Source: Pseudomonadota bacterium (GTDB lineage: Bacteria; Pseudomonadota; Gammaproteobacteria; Xanthomonadales; Wenzhouxiangellaceae). Taken from it: a stretch of DNA of 64,000 bases. A program made the position numbers and the translations under genes. Location of the stretch: contig CP053448.1 in assembly GCA_013285445.1 (NCBI GenBank), forward strand, positions 2,897,530 to 2,961,529. The letters run 5' to 3'. Shown here piece after piece: positions 45,290-52,873 of this stretch (position 1 is its first letter; each line of letters opens with the position of its first letter). The notes beneath the pieces are model-generated. The model saw only the letters and a list, made by a program, of their open reading frames with translations. It was not told where the DNA came from and ran no database searches.

Positions 45290-46951
45290 TCAGGCGCGGA
45301 AGAACCGAATGCCCAGACCGCCTGCGATCAGCATCAGCATGGCCATCAGGATCAGCGCCCAGTTGTGCAGGGTCGGCACCGGAACGGCGACGAAGTTCAG
45401 CACCGAGCAGGACAGATCGTGCGTGCCGCTGAAGGTCTGGTCATCGGGGCTGCTGCAGGTCAGGGTGGCGTTGTATGTCGTGCCATCCGCCGCACCGGCC
45501 GGCAGGTTGCAGCTGATCGAAAAATCAACCGAATCGCTGGCCGGCACCGTACCACTCAGCGGGCTCGGGTTGGTCGAGAAGATCGCGGCGTCAGGACCAC
45601 CGAGCGAGCATGAGAAACCACCGGAGGCAGAGCCTGAGTTGGTGATCGAGCCGTTGGCGGTCAGCGCCGAGCCCGACGGTCCGCTGCCCAGATTGACCGG
45701 GCCAAACGGCGGGTTGACGCTCAGGCTGGCTACGGAATCGGCCGTGCCAGTCACGTTGACGGCCGGATTGGGGTTGGTATCGGCATTGCTGCTGAAGCTG
45801 ACCGTACCGGAGTAGCTGCCGTTGCTGCCGGCGTTGAACTGGACATCCACGGTGCAGGTGTCACCCTGATTCAGGGTCGCGCTCGTGCAGTTGTCGGTCA
45901 GAATCGAAAACTGGGTGTCACCGGCGTAGCCGACGCTGCTGATGGTCAGGGACGAGCCGGCATCACCCGTATTCTCGGCCGTGATCGTCCCGGTGTCGGG
46001 CATGTCACCGAGATCGACGGTCCCGAAGGCCAGCGGGCTGGGGCTGACCGACAGAGTCGACTGCGGACCCGGCACACCGGTGCCGTCCAGCGCAACGCTG
46101 TCGTTGGTGACCGTTCCGGCGTCACTGGTCACCGTCAGCGTATCGAGATGGTTACCGTCGGCCGTCGGGGAAAAGGTCACCGCAACATCACAGCTCTCGC
46201 TGTCGGCAAGCGTAAAAGGGATGGGACCGCAGTCCACGTCAGCCCAGGAGTAGTGGGTACCCGTGGCGAACGCAAGGCCGGAAACCTGCAGATCAACTCC
46301 GTCGGTGCCGTCGTTGGAGATGGTCACGTTCTGCGGCGCCGACGAGGTGCCGGTCTGCTGGTTGCCGAAGTTGAGATTGGGCGGCTGGACGTTGAGGTTG
46401 GCCGATACGGCTACGATGTTCACTTCGCCATTGATGGCAGTGAATACGGTAGCAGGCGGCGGATTGGTGTTATCGGTCAAGGTCACATCGAGCTCGTTGG
46501 CCGTAAGCACCTCGGTCGAGGGGACAGTGGCCCCAGGGGCGATATCCCAGGTGATGGTTCCAATGTTCGTTGTCGGAAGCGCAGCAAGCGTGAAGTTGCT
46601 GTGAACCGTCAGCACGATGCGACCCGCCGGGGCAATAACACATGCGGTAAATGCGGATGACGAGTGCGGTGCGGACAGACCACTGAGACATCCGTTAACG
46701 GGCGCCGGCGAGCCGCCACCGTTCTGGGGCGTCAGGACAGCATCGTCGTAGAGAATCTCGATCTGCAACTCCGAGACGTTGTTGCCAGCGACCCAGTCGA
46801 TGGACGTCACTGCGGTTCCAGCAGCCGGACCACTGCCAGTACCCACCGTGATTTCCGCCTGGCCAAATGCCACAGACCCCGCCAGCAGGAAACCGGTGGC
46901 TGTAACGGCCGCGAAAGCGGCTTGCAAGCTCTTGAAATTAGCGTTTAACAT
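45290..46951 (-). CDS. secreted cohesin-like protein with anchor-D repeats and IPTL-CTERM tail
   Basis: 553 aa from ATG 46951, which has GGAG eleven bases upstream. After a signal peptide (about 1-32) comes a cohesin-like domain (about 33-180): ITVGTGSG, SELQIEILYDDAVLTP, GRIVLTVHS, IGTITWDI and a closing ING-EVNIV. Then follow several choice-of-anchor D/ASH-like beta domains with the recurring pattern NLNFGNQQTGTSSAPQNVTI and SPLAFGTVDLGD. The end is VPTLHNWALILMAMLML plus a basic RFFRA tail, an IPTL-CTERM sorting signal. It should be exported and held at the surface. The dockerin-like gene lies 56 bases upstream in the same operon. Confidence 0.85.
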   Translation of the reverse strand: MLNANFKSLQAAFAAVTATGFLLAGSVAFGQAEITVGTGSGPAAGTAVTSIDWVAGNNVSELQIEILYDDAVLTPQNGGGSPAPVNGCLSGLSAPHSSSAFTACVIAPAGRIVLTVHSNFTLAALPTTNIGTITWDIAPGATVPSTEVLTANELDVTLTDNTNPPPATVFTAINGEVNIVAVSANLNVQPPNLNFGNQQTGTSSAPQNVTISNDGTDGVDLQVSGLAFATGTHYSWADVDCGPIPFTLADSESCDVAVTFSPTADGNHLDTLTVTSDAGTVTNDSVALDGTGVPGPQSTLSVSPSPLAFGTVDLGDMPDTGTITAENTGDAGSSLTISSVGYAGDTQFSILTDNCTSATLNQGDTCTVDVQFNAGSNGSYSGTVSFSSNADTNPNPAVNVTGTADSVASLSVNPPFGPVNLGSGPSGSALTANGSITNSGSASGGFSCSLGGPDAAIFSTNPSPLSGTVPASDSVDFSISCNLPAGAADGTTYNATLTCSSPDDQTFSGTHDLSCSVLNFVAVPVPTLHNWALILMAMLMLIAGGLGIRFFRA

Positions 46952-47007
46952 TTTTCTTACTCCAACATCTATTGGTATCAAAATCCGATATTCCGCACGC
47001 TTCAGGC

Positions 47008-47889
47008 TCAGAATACGCAGGTGGAATTGCCGATCTGAACGTGGTTCGTGAAGATGTTATTGAGATCCGAGAACCCAACTACGCCATTCTCGTCATAGTC
47101 GGGCTGGCCACCGGAAATCACGGTACCGCCTGAAATCACCTCGTTGCCCACCGCATTCAAGTCGGCAAGGCTGATCGATACGTTGTCGTCAGTGTCGCCG
47201 CGGCACAAACGACCGGGGCGTGAAATCCGACGGGAATCAAAATCATCGAAATCGATCGTGCCGCCGGTGTTGACGCCGCCGGGATTGCCCAGGAAGGCTT
47301 CGGCAATGCTGATCCCGCTGGTGTCGACGGTCATCGTCTGGTCATTGAGGGGGTCGTCATCATTGACCGCAAAGCGAACCTCTGCGCTGGCGTCTGACTC
47401 CCAGACGAACTCGACCGAGTGCCAGCCGGTACCAACGCTGCTAAAGGTCAGGTCGTTGTTGCCAGCAGTGCTGTCCTTGACGCGCAGCGTCAGGTCACCC
47501 GCATTCGGGAAGTTGTACCAGACCTGGATCTGGTCCGTGGAACCATCGCCGGCCGCGTAAATGATCATCGGGTCAGCGCCCGCGCTGTCGAGAAACGCGT
47601 AGAAACGCGCGATGTAGGTCGACTCGGCGGTCGGTGACTCGTCGGTCAGGAAGCGCGCCGTACCGTCAACCGGCACACGCAGACCGCAGGGGCCGCCGTA
47701 GCGGCGGTTGCCGGCAGCCGGGGTACCCGTATCGGTGTTGGTCAGGTTGGTCTGGATATCCCAGTTGGTCACCACGCAGGTCTGCGCCTGGGCGTTGAGC
47801 GACAGGGCAAGCAGGCCGGACGCGGCCAGACCGCCGAGCAGGGCTTTGACAGTCGAAGCGGGCTTGAACCCGTTGCGAATCACGTTCAT
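47008..47889 (-). CDS. secreted protein with C-terminal dockerin-like repeats
   Basis: 293 aa from ATG 47889, with AGAGGT eight bases upstream. A signal peptide (ending near AQA-QT, about residue 36) is followed by a jelly-roll, LamG-like domain (about 40-215). The C-terminus has two calcium-loop repeats, DTDDNVSISLADLNAV and DYDENGVVGFSDLNNI, each with acidic or Asn ligands at loop positions 1, 3, 5 and 12, the dockerin type I pattern. It is the first gene of an operon with the cohesin-like protein, so a calcium-dependent pairing of the two is a direct hypothesis. It ends with Cys-Val-Phe. Confidence 0.82.
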   Translation of the reverse strand: MNVIRNGFKPASTVKALLGGLAASGLLALSLNAQAQTCVVTNWDIQTNLTNTDTGTPAAGNRRYGGPCGLRVPVDGTARFLTDESPTAESTYIARFYAFLDSAGADPMIIYAAGDGSTDQIQVWYNFPNAGDLTLRVKDSTAGNNDLTFSSVGTGWHSVEFVWESDASAEVRFAVNDDDPLNDQTMTVDTSGISIAEAFLGNPGGVNTGGTIDFDDFDSRRISRPGRLCRGDTDDNVSISLADLNAVGNEVISGGTVISGGQPDYDENGVVGFSDLNNIFTNHVQIGNSTCVF

Positions 47890-48060
47890 GTTCAATTACC
47901 TCTTTGTTGATATGTGACGGCGCGAAGCTCTCGATTCCTGGCGCACCGAAGTCGATGTTCCGACAGTGTCAGCCCGCTCGCCGACCCTCGAACCGGAACG
48001 CCGACCGACGCCCTCCGGCTGCGCCGGAACTTTCTCAGAGTCGCTACGGTCAACGTTTGC
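47890..48060 (-). other. GC-rich structured 5' leader
   Basis: The predicted leader between promoter and ATG 47889 contains a TCCGGC-GCA-GCCGGA hairpin (about 48017-48031) and further pairable GC blocks. It does not match the c-di-GMP-I, glycine or SAM riboswitch patterns that I know. It may regulate the operon, or be a simple stabilising leader. Confidence 0.4.
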
Positions 48061-48066
48061 ACGGCG

Positions 48067-48095
48067 AGTGTAGCGTACTCACCACCCACCCGCAA
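48067..48095 (-). promoter_or_regulatory. sigma70-like promoter of the dockerin/cohesin operon
   Basis: On the minus strand TTGCGG (48090-48095) and TACACT (48067-48072) are 17 bases apart. Transcription would start near 48060, giving a leader of about 170 bases before ATG 47889. No other gene lies in this gap. Confidence 0.6.
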
Positions 48096-48240
48096 GCGCT
48101 TGTCAGCGCGCCTTGGCGCGGCCGGTGGACCGACGTAATGCATCCGGAAAACGCCTGTTTCGGTGTTCCCTACCCCTATTAAGCGTAATTCCGTCCCAAA
48201 TCAGGTCATCGGATTTCACGAATCGGGCCCCTCCCCCCGC

Positions 48241-48283
48241 CAGATACGGAAAAACCCGCTCGAGGCGGGTTTTTCCGTATCTG
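48241..48283. terminator. bidirectional terminator after tRNA-Gln
   Basis: A 19-bp stem (CAGATACGG... with inner ACCCGC) and a 5-base loop contains A5 on one side and T5 on the other, so it can end transcription in either direction. Its right arm overlaps the encoded CCA end of the tRNA. Confidence 0.85.
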
Positions 48284-48355
48284 GCTGGGGGAGAGGGATT
48301 CGAACCCCCGCTGACGGAGTCAGAGTCCGTAGTCCTACCACTAGACGATCCCCCA
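48282..48355 (-). tRNA. tRNA-Gln (anticodon CUG)
   Basis: The 74-base minus-strand sequence has acceptor TGGGGGA paired with TCCCCCA, discriminator G and encoded CCA (48282-48284). The anticodon arm is ACGGA-CTCTGAC-TCCGT, with CUG at the loop centre, which reads CAG glutamine codons. The T arm has GGTTCGAATCC. D-loop GTGGTAGGAC is normal. No intron or damage is seen. Confidence 0.96.
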
Positions 48356-48396
48356 AGAGATCGTTCGCGCCGCCCGGACAGCCTCGGTGCCCGCAG

Positions 48397-48416
48397 GTTG
48401 GGGTCGCATCCCCAAC
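48397..48416. repeat. REP-like hairpin after rpsI
   Basis: GTTGGGG-6-CCCCAAC, followed by GAACGA, is a variant of the hairpin at 41404, 41484 and in the 106-bp array. It lies 26 bases downstream of the rpsI stop and may serve as transcript end or mRNA stabiliser. Confidence 0.7.
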
Positions 48417-48442
48417 GAACGAGAATCGAGGCGCCTCCGCAC

Positions 48443-48835
48443 TTATCGTTTGGAGTACTGGGTGGCCTTCCTGGCCTTGTGCAGCCCGATCTTCTTGCGC
48501 TCGACCGCACGCGCATCCCGGGTCACGAACCCGGCCTTGCGCAACGGCCCGCGCAGGGCTTCATCATACTCCATCAGCGCACGCGACAGCCCAAGGCGAA
48601 TGGCCCCGGCCTGTCCGGTCGTGCCACCGCCGCGTACGGTGACATTGACGTCAAAGCGGTCGCCGAGTTCAACCAGCTCCAGCGGCTGTCGCACGATCAT
48701 TTGCGCCGTCTTGCGACCGAAGAACTCGTCGAGAGGCTTGCGATTGACTGTGATCTGACCGCTACCGCGCCGCAGGAAGACCCTGGCGCTGGAGGTCTTG
48801 CGGCGACCAGTGCCGTAATACTGTTCTGTTGCCAT
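48443..48835 (-). CDS. rpsI: 30S ribosomal protein S9
   Basis: 130 aa, exact family length. It binds 16S rRNA near the P site. The start [20 protein letters not shown] and the C-terminal [14 protein letters not shown], whose final Lys-Arg contacts P-site tRNA, are diagnostic. ATG 48835 is used; an earlier TTG is not needed. It follows rplM by 18 bases, the universal rplM-rpsI order, and shares the promoter at 49327-49355. Confidence 0.99.
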   Translation of the reverse strand: MATEQYYGTGRRKTSSARVFLRRGSGQITVNRKPLDEFFGRKTAQMIVRQPLELVELGDRFDVNVTVRGGGTTGQAGAIRLGLSRALMEYDEALRGPLRKAGFVTRDARAVERKKIGLHKARKATQYSKR

Positions 48836-48853
48836 TTCCAATGTCCTGCCGTT

Positions 48854-49282
48854 TTACAGTTCCAGGGGCTGCGGCTGCTGCGCCGCGTGCGGATGCTCGG
48901 GTCCGGCGTAGACCTTGAGCTTGCCGAGCATGGCACGCCCGAGCGGACCGCGCGGCATCATGCCCTTGACCGCCAGCTCGATGACCGTCTCCGGCCGCTT
49001 GGCCAGCTGCTTTTCTAGCGTGATCGACTTGAGGTTGCCGATATAACCGGTATGGCGGTGATAGACCTTGTCGCTCATCTTGCGGCCGGTCACCCGAATC
49101 TTGCCGGCGTTGATGATCACGACGTAATCGCCGGTATCGACATTGGGCGTGTACTCCGGCTTGTGCTTGCCGCGCAGCCGACGCGCCACCTCGGTGGCGA
49201 GCCGCCCAAGCGTCTTGCCGTCGGCATCGACCAGATGCCACTGACGGCGCACGTCCCGCGCGCTGGCGCTGTATGTTCTCAT
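48854..49282 (-). CDS. rplM: 50S ribosomal protein L13
   Basis: 142 aa, exact family length. It assembles early on 23S rRNA. The sequence shows [47 protein letters not shown] and [21 protein letters not shown], all typical. ATG 49282 starts MRTYSA; the frame upstream has no homology. The leader from the promoter contains GCTCT...AGAGC, which can form a short hairpin, as in other L13 leaders that act in autoregulation (family knowledge). Confidence 0.99.
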   Translation of the reverse strand: MRTYSASARDVRRQWHLVDADGKTLGRLATEVARRLRGKHKPEYTPNVDTGDYVVIINAGKIRVTGRKMSDKVYHRHTGYIGNLKSITLEKQLAKRPETVIELAVKGMMPRGPLGRAMLGKLKVYAGPEHPHAAQQPQPLEL

Positions 49283-49326
49283 GACTGCAATCGCTCGCTC
49301 TAGAAACACTGTAGCAAAGAGCGGGA

Positions 49327-49355
49327 ATTCTACAGCAGAGTCAGGATTGCCGCAA
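49327..49355 (-). promoter_or_regulatory. promoter of rplM-rpsI
   Basis: On the minus strand TTGCGG (49350-49355) and TAGAAT (49327-49332) are spaced by 17 bases, a good sigma70-type promoter 38 bases or so before ATG 49282 when the start point is counted. Confidence 0.7.
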
Positions 49356-49363
49356 CCGGCAAG

Positions 49364-49693
49364 TCAGGCCGGGGCATCCGGCAGCCGCAGCCGCTCGACC
49401 GGCCGGCCGTTGACGATATGCGAGTCGATGATTTCATCGAGATCGGACTCGTCGATATAGACATACCAGACTCCTTCCGGGTAAACCACCAGGCAAGGAC
49501 CCTCCTCGCAGCGATCCAGACAGCCCGACGTACTCGCCCGCACACCGCCCGGGCCGGTCAGGCCAAGCGCCTTGAGCCTGGCCTTGGCGTAGCCGCGCAG
49601 GCGAGCCGAGTCACAGCGACCGCACGACGGACGGTCAGCCCCATCCGGCCGACGGTTGGTGCAGAAGAACAGATGATAGCGATAGTAGCTCAT
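49364..49693 (-). CDS. thioredoxin-like [2Fe-2S] ferredoxin
   Basis: 109 aa. Cysteines occur as Cys11 in FFCTNRRP, Cys24 and Cys27 in SCGRCDS, then SGCLDRCEEGPCLVVYPEG; four of these match the cluster ligands of thioredoxin-like ferredoxins (Cp2Fe/Shethna type). YHLFFCTN at the N-terminus and the VVYPEGVWYV block are typical. The partner is unknown. The gene follows the DUF481 gene on the same strand by 25 bases. Confidence 0.85.
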   Translation of the reverse strand: MSYYRYHLFFCTNRRPDGADRPSCGRCDSARLRGYAKARLKALGLTGPGGVRASTSGCLDRCEEGPCLVVYPEGVWYVYIDESDLDEIIDSHIVNGRPVERLRLPDAPA

Positions 49694-49718
49694 GGCCGCG
49701 GGGGTCGGCGGGGCCGGC

Positions 49719-50420
49719 CTACTGCCCGAAGTGGTAGACCAGGTTCGCCGTGGTCAGTGTGTCGGTCTTTTCGCGACCGGGGTCAACATCGGTATTGTGC
49801 CGCACCGCCAGGCCTGCCTTGAGCGCCAGGCGATCGTTGATAGCCACTTCCAGGGCCAGTTCGTTTTCGGCGAAAGTGTTGTCCGAGGCCGCCTCAACCA
49901 GCAGACGATTGTCCAGATTCGCGGTCGTGGACATGACCCAGGTGTACTGCGTGTAGCCGCGCAGCATTGCCTCGCTCGTCGATTCGCCGGTGGCGCGGCT
50001 TTCGGCGTATTTCAGGCCAGGCCCGATTTCCACGCGCAGGCGATGCGCCTCGCTGTCGATCAGGCGGCGCCCGTAGGCAACGGCAGCCGAAGACTGGAAC
50101 CGGAATCCGGAAAACCGGTCGCGATCGTAACGAACCACGCCGGCCAGATAGCTTGTTTTGTTCAGGGTGTAGTCGGTCTTGTTTGATAACACATAGCGGC
50201 TGGCAGTGGTCTCGTCGCTCTCGCTCGAGTGCACGGCACTCAGGATCGTCTCGTTGACCCATTGCTCACGTTCCCAGACCAGCTTCAGGCGCGCGTTGAC
50301 GGTCTCGTTGTCGCTGTTGCCGCGCGCCAGCACCAGCCCCAGCTCACCTTCGCCGGTCCACTCGGCAAAGGCCGACCAGGTGGCCAGCAAGCCGGCCATC
50401 AGCATCACCCAACGCTGCAT
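49719..50420 (-). CDS. DUF481 outer-membrane protein
   Basis: 233 aa. A signal peptide (about 1-19, ending SAFA) is followed by alternating beta-strand sequence with the DUF481 patterns GLVLARGNSDNETVNARLKL and VVRYDRDRFSGFRFQSSAAVAYG (quoted in parts), ending in NLVYHFGQ with aromatic residues, as outer-membrane barrels do. Members such as YdiY have no proven function; salt or acid stress links are reported in the family. AGGA lies ten bases before ATG 50420, and a TATAAT box lies in the gap after phnE. Confidence 0.85.
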   Translation of the reverse strand: MQRWVMLMAGLLATWSAFAEWTGEGELGLVLARGNSDNETVNARLKLVWEREQWVNETILSAVHSSESDETTASRYVLSNKTDYTLNKTSYLAGVVRYDRDRFSGFRFQSSAAVAYGRRLIDSEAHRLRVEIGPGLKYAESRATGESTSEAMLRGYTQYTWVMSTTANLDNRLLVEAASDNTFAENELALEVAINDRLALKAGLAVRHNTDVDPGREKTDTLTTANLVYHFGQ

Positions 50421-50449
50421 CGTGTCGTGTTCCTGTGGGATTTGGCCTG

Positions 50450-50481
50450 ATTATACTCATCGGGTGACGAGCCGCGGTCAA
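50450..50481 (-). promoter_or_regulatory. possible promoter of the DUF481 gene
   Basis: A perfect TATAAT (50450-50455, minus strand) is preceded by TTGACC (50476-50481). Spacing is 20 bases, longer than ideal, so strength is uncertain. Confidence 0.4.
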
Positions 50482-50495
50482 CGGACCATCGCCGG

Positions 50496-51281
50496 CTACC
50501 CGCGAATGATGCGACGCCGGATTTCCCCGGAGATCATGTCGATGACCAGCACGACGACGATGGTCAGGATGAGCACGGCAGCGGCCTTTTCGAAATGCCG
50601 ATAGCGCAGCGTGTTCAGCAATACGCCACCGACGCCCCCGGCACCGACCACGCCGAGCACCGCCGAGGCGCGGATGTTCAGCTCGAACCGGAACAGCCAG
50701 TGCGCGACGATCTCGGGCAGCACCTGCGGCACCACGGCATAGCGCAGCGCAAGGATACGCGAGCCGCCGGCAGCCTCGACCGCCTCGACCGGCCCGAAGT
50801 CGATCGAATCGACAACCTCGGCGCCCAGTTTGGTCAGCATACCGACTGAGGAAATGCCGATGGCCAGCGCGCCGGCAAACGCGCCCAGACCCACAATGGG
50901 CACGAAATAGATCGCCAGCAGAATCTCGGGAAAGGCGCGTGCGGTGGCCGAGACGAGTTTGACAACCCGGGCCACGCGCGGAAAAAGAGTGCGCGCGCCG
51001 AGAAGCGCCAGCGGCAGCGAGAGGACGGCGGCGATGAGCGTGCCGATCCAGGCAATCTGGATCGACTCAATGATCGCCGGCAGCACGCGGTCCCAGCCAT
51101 AGGCCATGTCGACCGGCCAGAAAAACGACAGTACACGGGCGACCTGGCCGGGCACCTGGATCATGCGCCCCGGCGAGAACTCGATGACGACCAGCGACCA
51201 GACGAACAGGGCGGCGACGATGAACGTCGCCCAGGTGGCCCAGCCAACGCGCCGCGGCGGCCTGATCGATACCGTACTCAC
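50496..51281 (-). CDS. phnE: phosphonate-type ABC transporter permease, second copy
   Basis: 261 aa from GTG 51281, which overlaps the stop of the first permease (GTGA). Six hydrophobic segments and the permease coupling motif EAVEAAGGSRILALRYAVVPQ fit the PhnE family. The second half repeats the pattern ELNIRASAVLGVVGAGGVGG. It likely forms a heterodimeric channel with the other permease, served by PhnC and PhnD. Long open frames that extend it back to 52121 are shadows of the first permease. Confidence 0.92.
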   Translation of the reverse strand: MSTVSIRPPRRVGWATWATFIVAALFVWSLVVIEFSPGRMIQVPGQVARVLSFFWPVDMAYGWDRVLPAIIESIQIAWIGTLIAAVLSLPLALLGARTLFPRVARVVKLVSATARAFPEILLAIYFVPIVGLGAFAGALAIGISSVGMLTKLGAEVVDSIDFGPVEAVEAAGGSRILALRYAVVPQVLPEIVAHWLFRFELNIRASAVLGVVGAGGVGGVLLNTLRYRHFEKAAAVLILTIVVVLVIDMISGEIRRRIIRG

Positions 51282-52051
51282 GTCAGCCGCTTCCGAATCA
51301 GCTCGGATATTTCCTCGATGATCAATACCGCCACCAGCACCGCGAGGATGATCAGGGTCACGCGTTCGTATTCGAAGTTGGCGCGCTGGGTTTCCAGGAT
51401 CATGCCGATGCCGCCGGCCCCGACCAGTCCAAGCACCATCGAGGCGCGCACGTTGAGCTCGAAGGCATACAGCGCGTAGGAGACGTAGTGCTGAAGCGCC
51501 TGCGGGATGGCGCCGAACCGGAGCATCTGCAGCCAGCTGCCGCCGACGGCACGCACCGCCTCGGGTAGACCCATATCGATCGCCTCGAGCGACTCCGACC
51601 ACAGTTTGGAGATGACCGCGATCGTGAACACCGACAGCGCCAGCGCGCCTGCCACCGGCCCGAAACCGACCGCGGTGGCAAACAGCATGGCCCAGAACAG
51701 ATCCGGCAGCGTGCGCAGCACGTTCATGAAGTTGCGGTCGGCAAACCAGACGATACGGCCAAGCGTGAGGTTGCGCGCAGCCAGCACGGCGACCGGGATC
51801 GACAGGATGGCGCCGATGACGGTGCCGACGATGGCGATGTTGATCGTCTCCATGAACGGACCGGCCAGGCGCGGCAGGAAGGCGAAATCCGGCGGCCAGG
51901 ACTCCTGCAGCAGCCGGCTGCCGCCGGCAATGTTGCACAGCAGTTTGGTCAGCGACAGTCCAATGCCGTGCGCCGACCACCCGGTCATGATCATCACAAA
52001 AGCGGTCGCGAAACCGATCAGCCACCAGTTGCGTGTCGGTCGATCGGGCAT
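51278..52051 (-). CDS. phnE: phosphonate-type ABC transporter permease, first copy
   Basis: 257 aa from ATG 52051, which overlaps the phnC stop as TGATG. Hydrophobic segments, the coupling loop EAVRAVGGSWLQMLRFGAIPQ and ELNVRASMVLGLVGAGGIGM define it as PhnE-like. It shares fold and motifs with the second copy but is clearly diverged, so the pair is an old duplication. Some phosphonate and phosphite importers also have two permeases. Confidence 0.92.
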   Translation of the reverse strand: MPDRPTRNWWLIGFATAFVMIMTGWSAHGIGLSLTKLLCNIAGGSRLLQESWPPDFAFLPRLAGPFMETINIAIVGTVIGAILSIPVAVLAARNLTLGRIVWFADRNFMNVLRTLPDLFWAMLFATAVGFGPVAGALALSVFTIAVISKLWSESLEAIDMGLPEAVRAVGGSWLQMLRFGAIPQALQHYVSYALYAFELNVRASMVLGLVGAGGIGMILETQRANFEYERVTLIILAVLVAVLIIEEISELIRKRLT

Positions 52052-52854
52052 CACACGGCGTCCTCGTCGAGCACATCGTCGGCAGTGAACTCGCGACCGT
52101 AGATGGTACGGAAATCATCATCGGTGACTGACTGGGCCGAACCGTCGTAGACCAGCCGCCCCTGCTTTAGACCGATGAGTCGCTGGCCGTACTGGCGCGC
52201 CAGGTCGAGAAAATGCAGGTTCACCAGCGTGGTGATACCCAGTTCGCGATTGATGCGCACCAGGTCCTTCATGATCTGATGGGTCGTGACCGGGTCGAGC
52301 GAGGCCACCGGTTCGTCAGCAAGGATAATGGCGGGCTGCTGGGCCAGCGCCCGGGCAATGCCGACGCGCTGCTGCTGTCCTCCCGAAAGCTGACTGGCCT
52401 TGACCCAGGCCTTGTCGGGAATGCCGACACGCTCGAGCGCATCCAGGGCAATCTCGCGGTCGGCGGCCGGCCACAGGCCAAGCATGGAACGCCAGCCGGG
52501 CACGTGAGCCAGCCGGCCGATGAGCACGTTTGACATGACGGTCATGCGGCGCACCAGCCGGAAGTCCTGAAAGATCATGCCAACGCGAGCACGCAGCTCG
52601 CGCAGCGCTCGCCCGTTGCGCCGCGGCACCGGCACAGCGTCGATCGTCACCTCGCCGGCCGTGAGCCGGTTCAGTCCGTTGACCGCACGCAGCAGCGTTG
52701 ACTTGCCGGCCCCCGACGATCCGACAATGACCACGAATTCCCCCGGTTCAATCTCGAGATCGAGCGCCTGTATCCCGACGGTGCCGTTGGGATAGACCAC
52801 GCCGGCGCCGGCAAAGCGAATGGCGCCCCGACCCTGTTCAGTGCTGTGCATCAT
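52051..52854 (-). CDS. phnC: phosphonate-type ABC transporter ATP-binding protein
   Basis: 267 aa. Walker A GSSGAGKST, Q-loop FQDFRLV, signature LSGGQQQRVGIARAL, Walker B AIILADEPVASLD and switch His in VNLHFLD are all present, so it should be active. It powers the PhnE permeases. ATG 52854 is chosen over GTG 52863. It follows phnD directly and is coupled to phnE. Substrate may be phosphonate, phosphite or phosphate; no C-P lyase or phosphonatase is in the window. Confidence 0.94.
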   Translation of the reverse strand: MMHSTEQGRGAIRFAGAGVVYPNGTVGIQALDLEIEPGEFVVIVGSSGAGKSTLLRAVNGLNRLTAGEVTIDAVPVPRRNGRALRELRARVGMIFQDFRLVRRMTVMSNVLIGRLAHVPGWRSMLGLWPAADREIALDALERVGIPDKAWVKASQLSGGQQQRVGIARALAQQPAIILADEPVASLDPVTTHQIMKDLVRINRELGITTLVNLHFLDLARQYGQRLIGLKQGRLVYDGSAQSVTDDDFRTIYGREFTADDVLDEDAV

Positions 52855-52873
52855 TGGCTCCACGCAATTCGAT

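Noticed and set aside
47890..48060. c-di-GMP-I riboswitch in the docking operon leader
   Set aside because: The conserved core and tetraloop-receptor pattern of that class is not present.
50496..52121. 541-codon fused permease
   Set aside because: The N-terminal part is an out-of-frame shadow of the first phnE; the true second permease starts at GTG 51281, coupled to the first.
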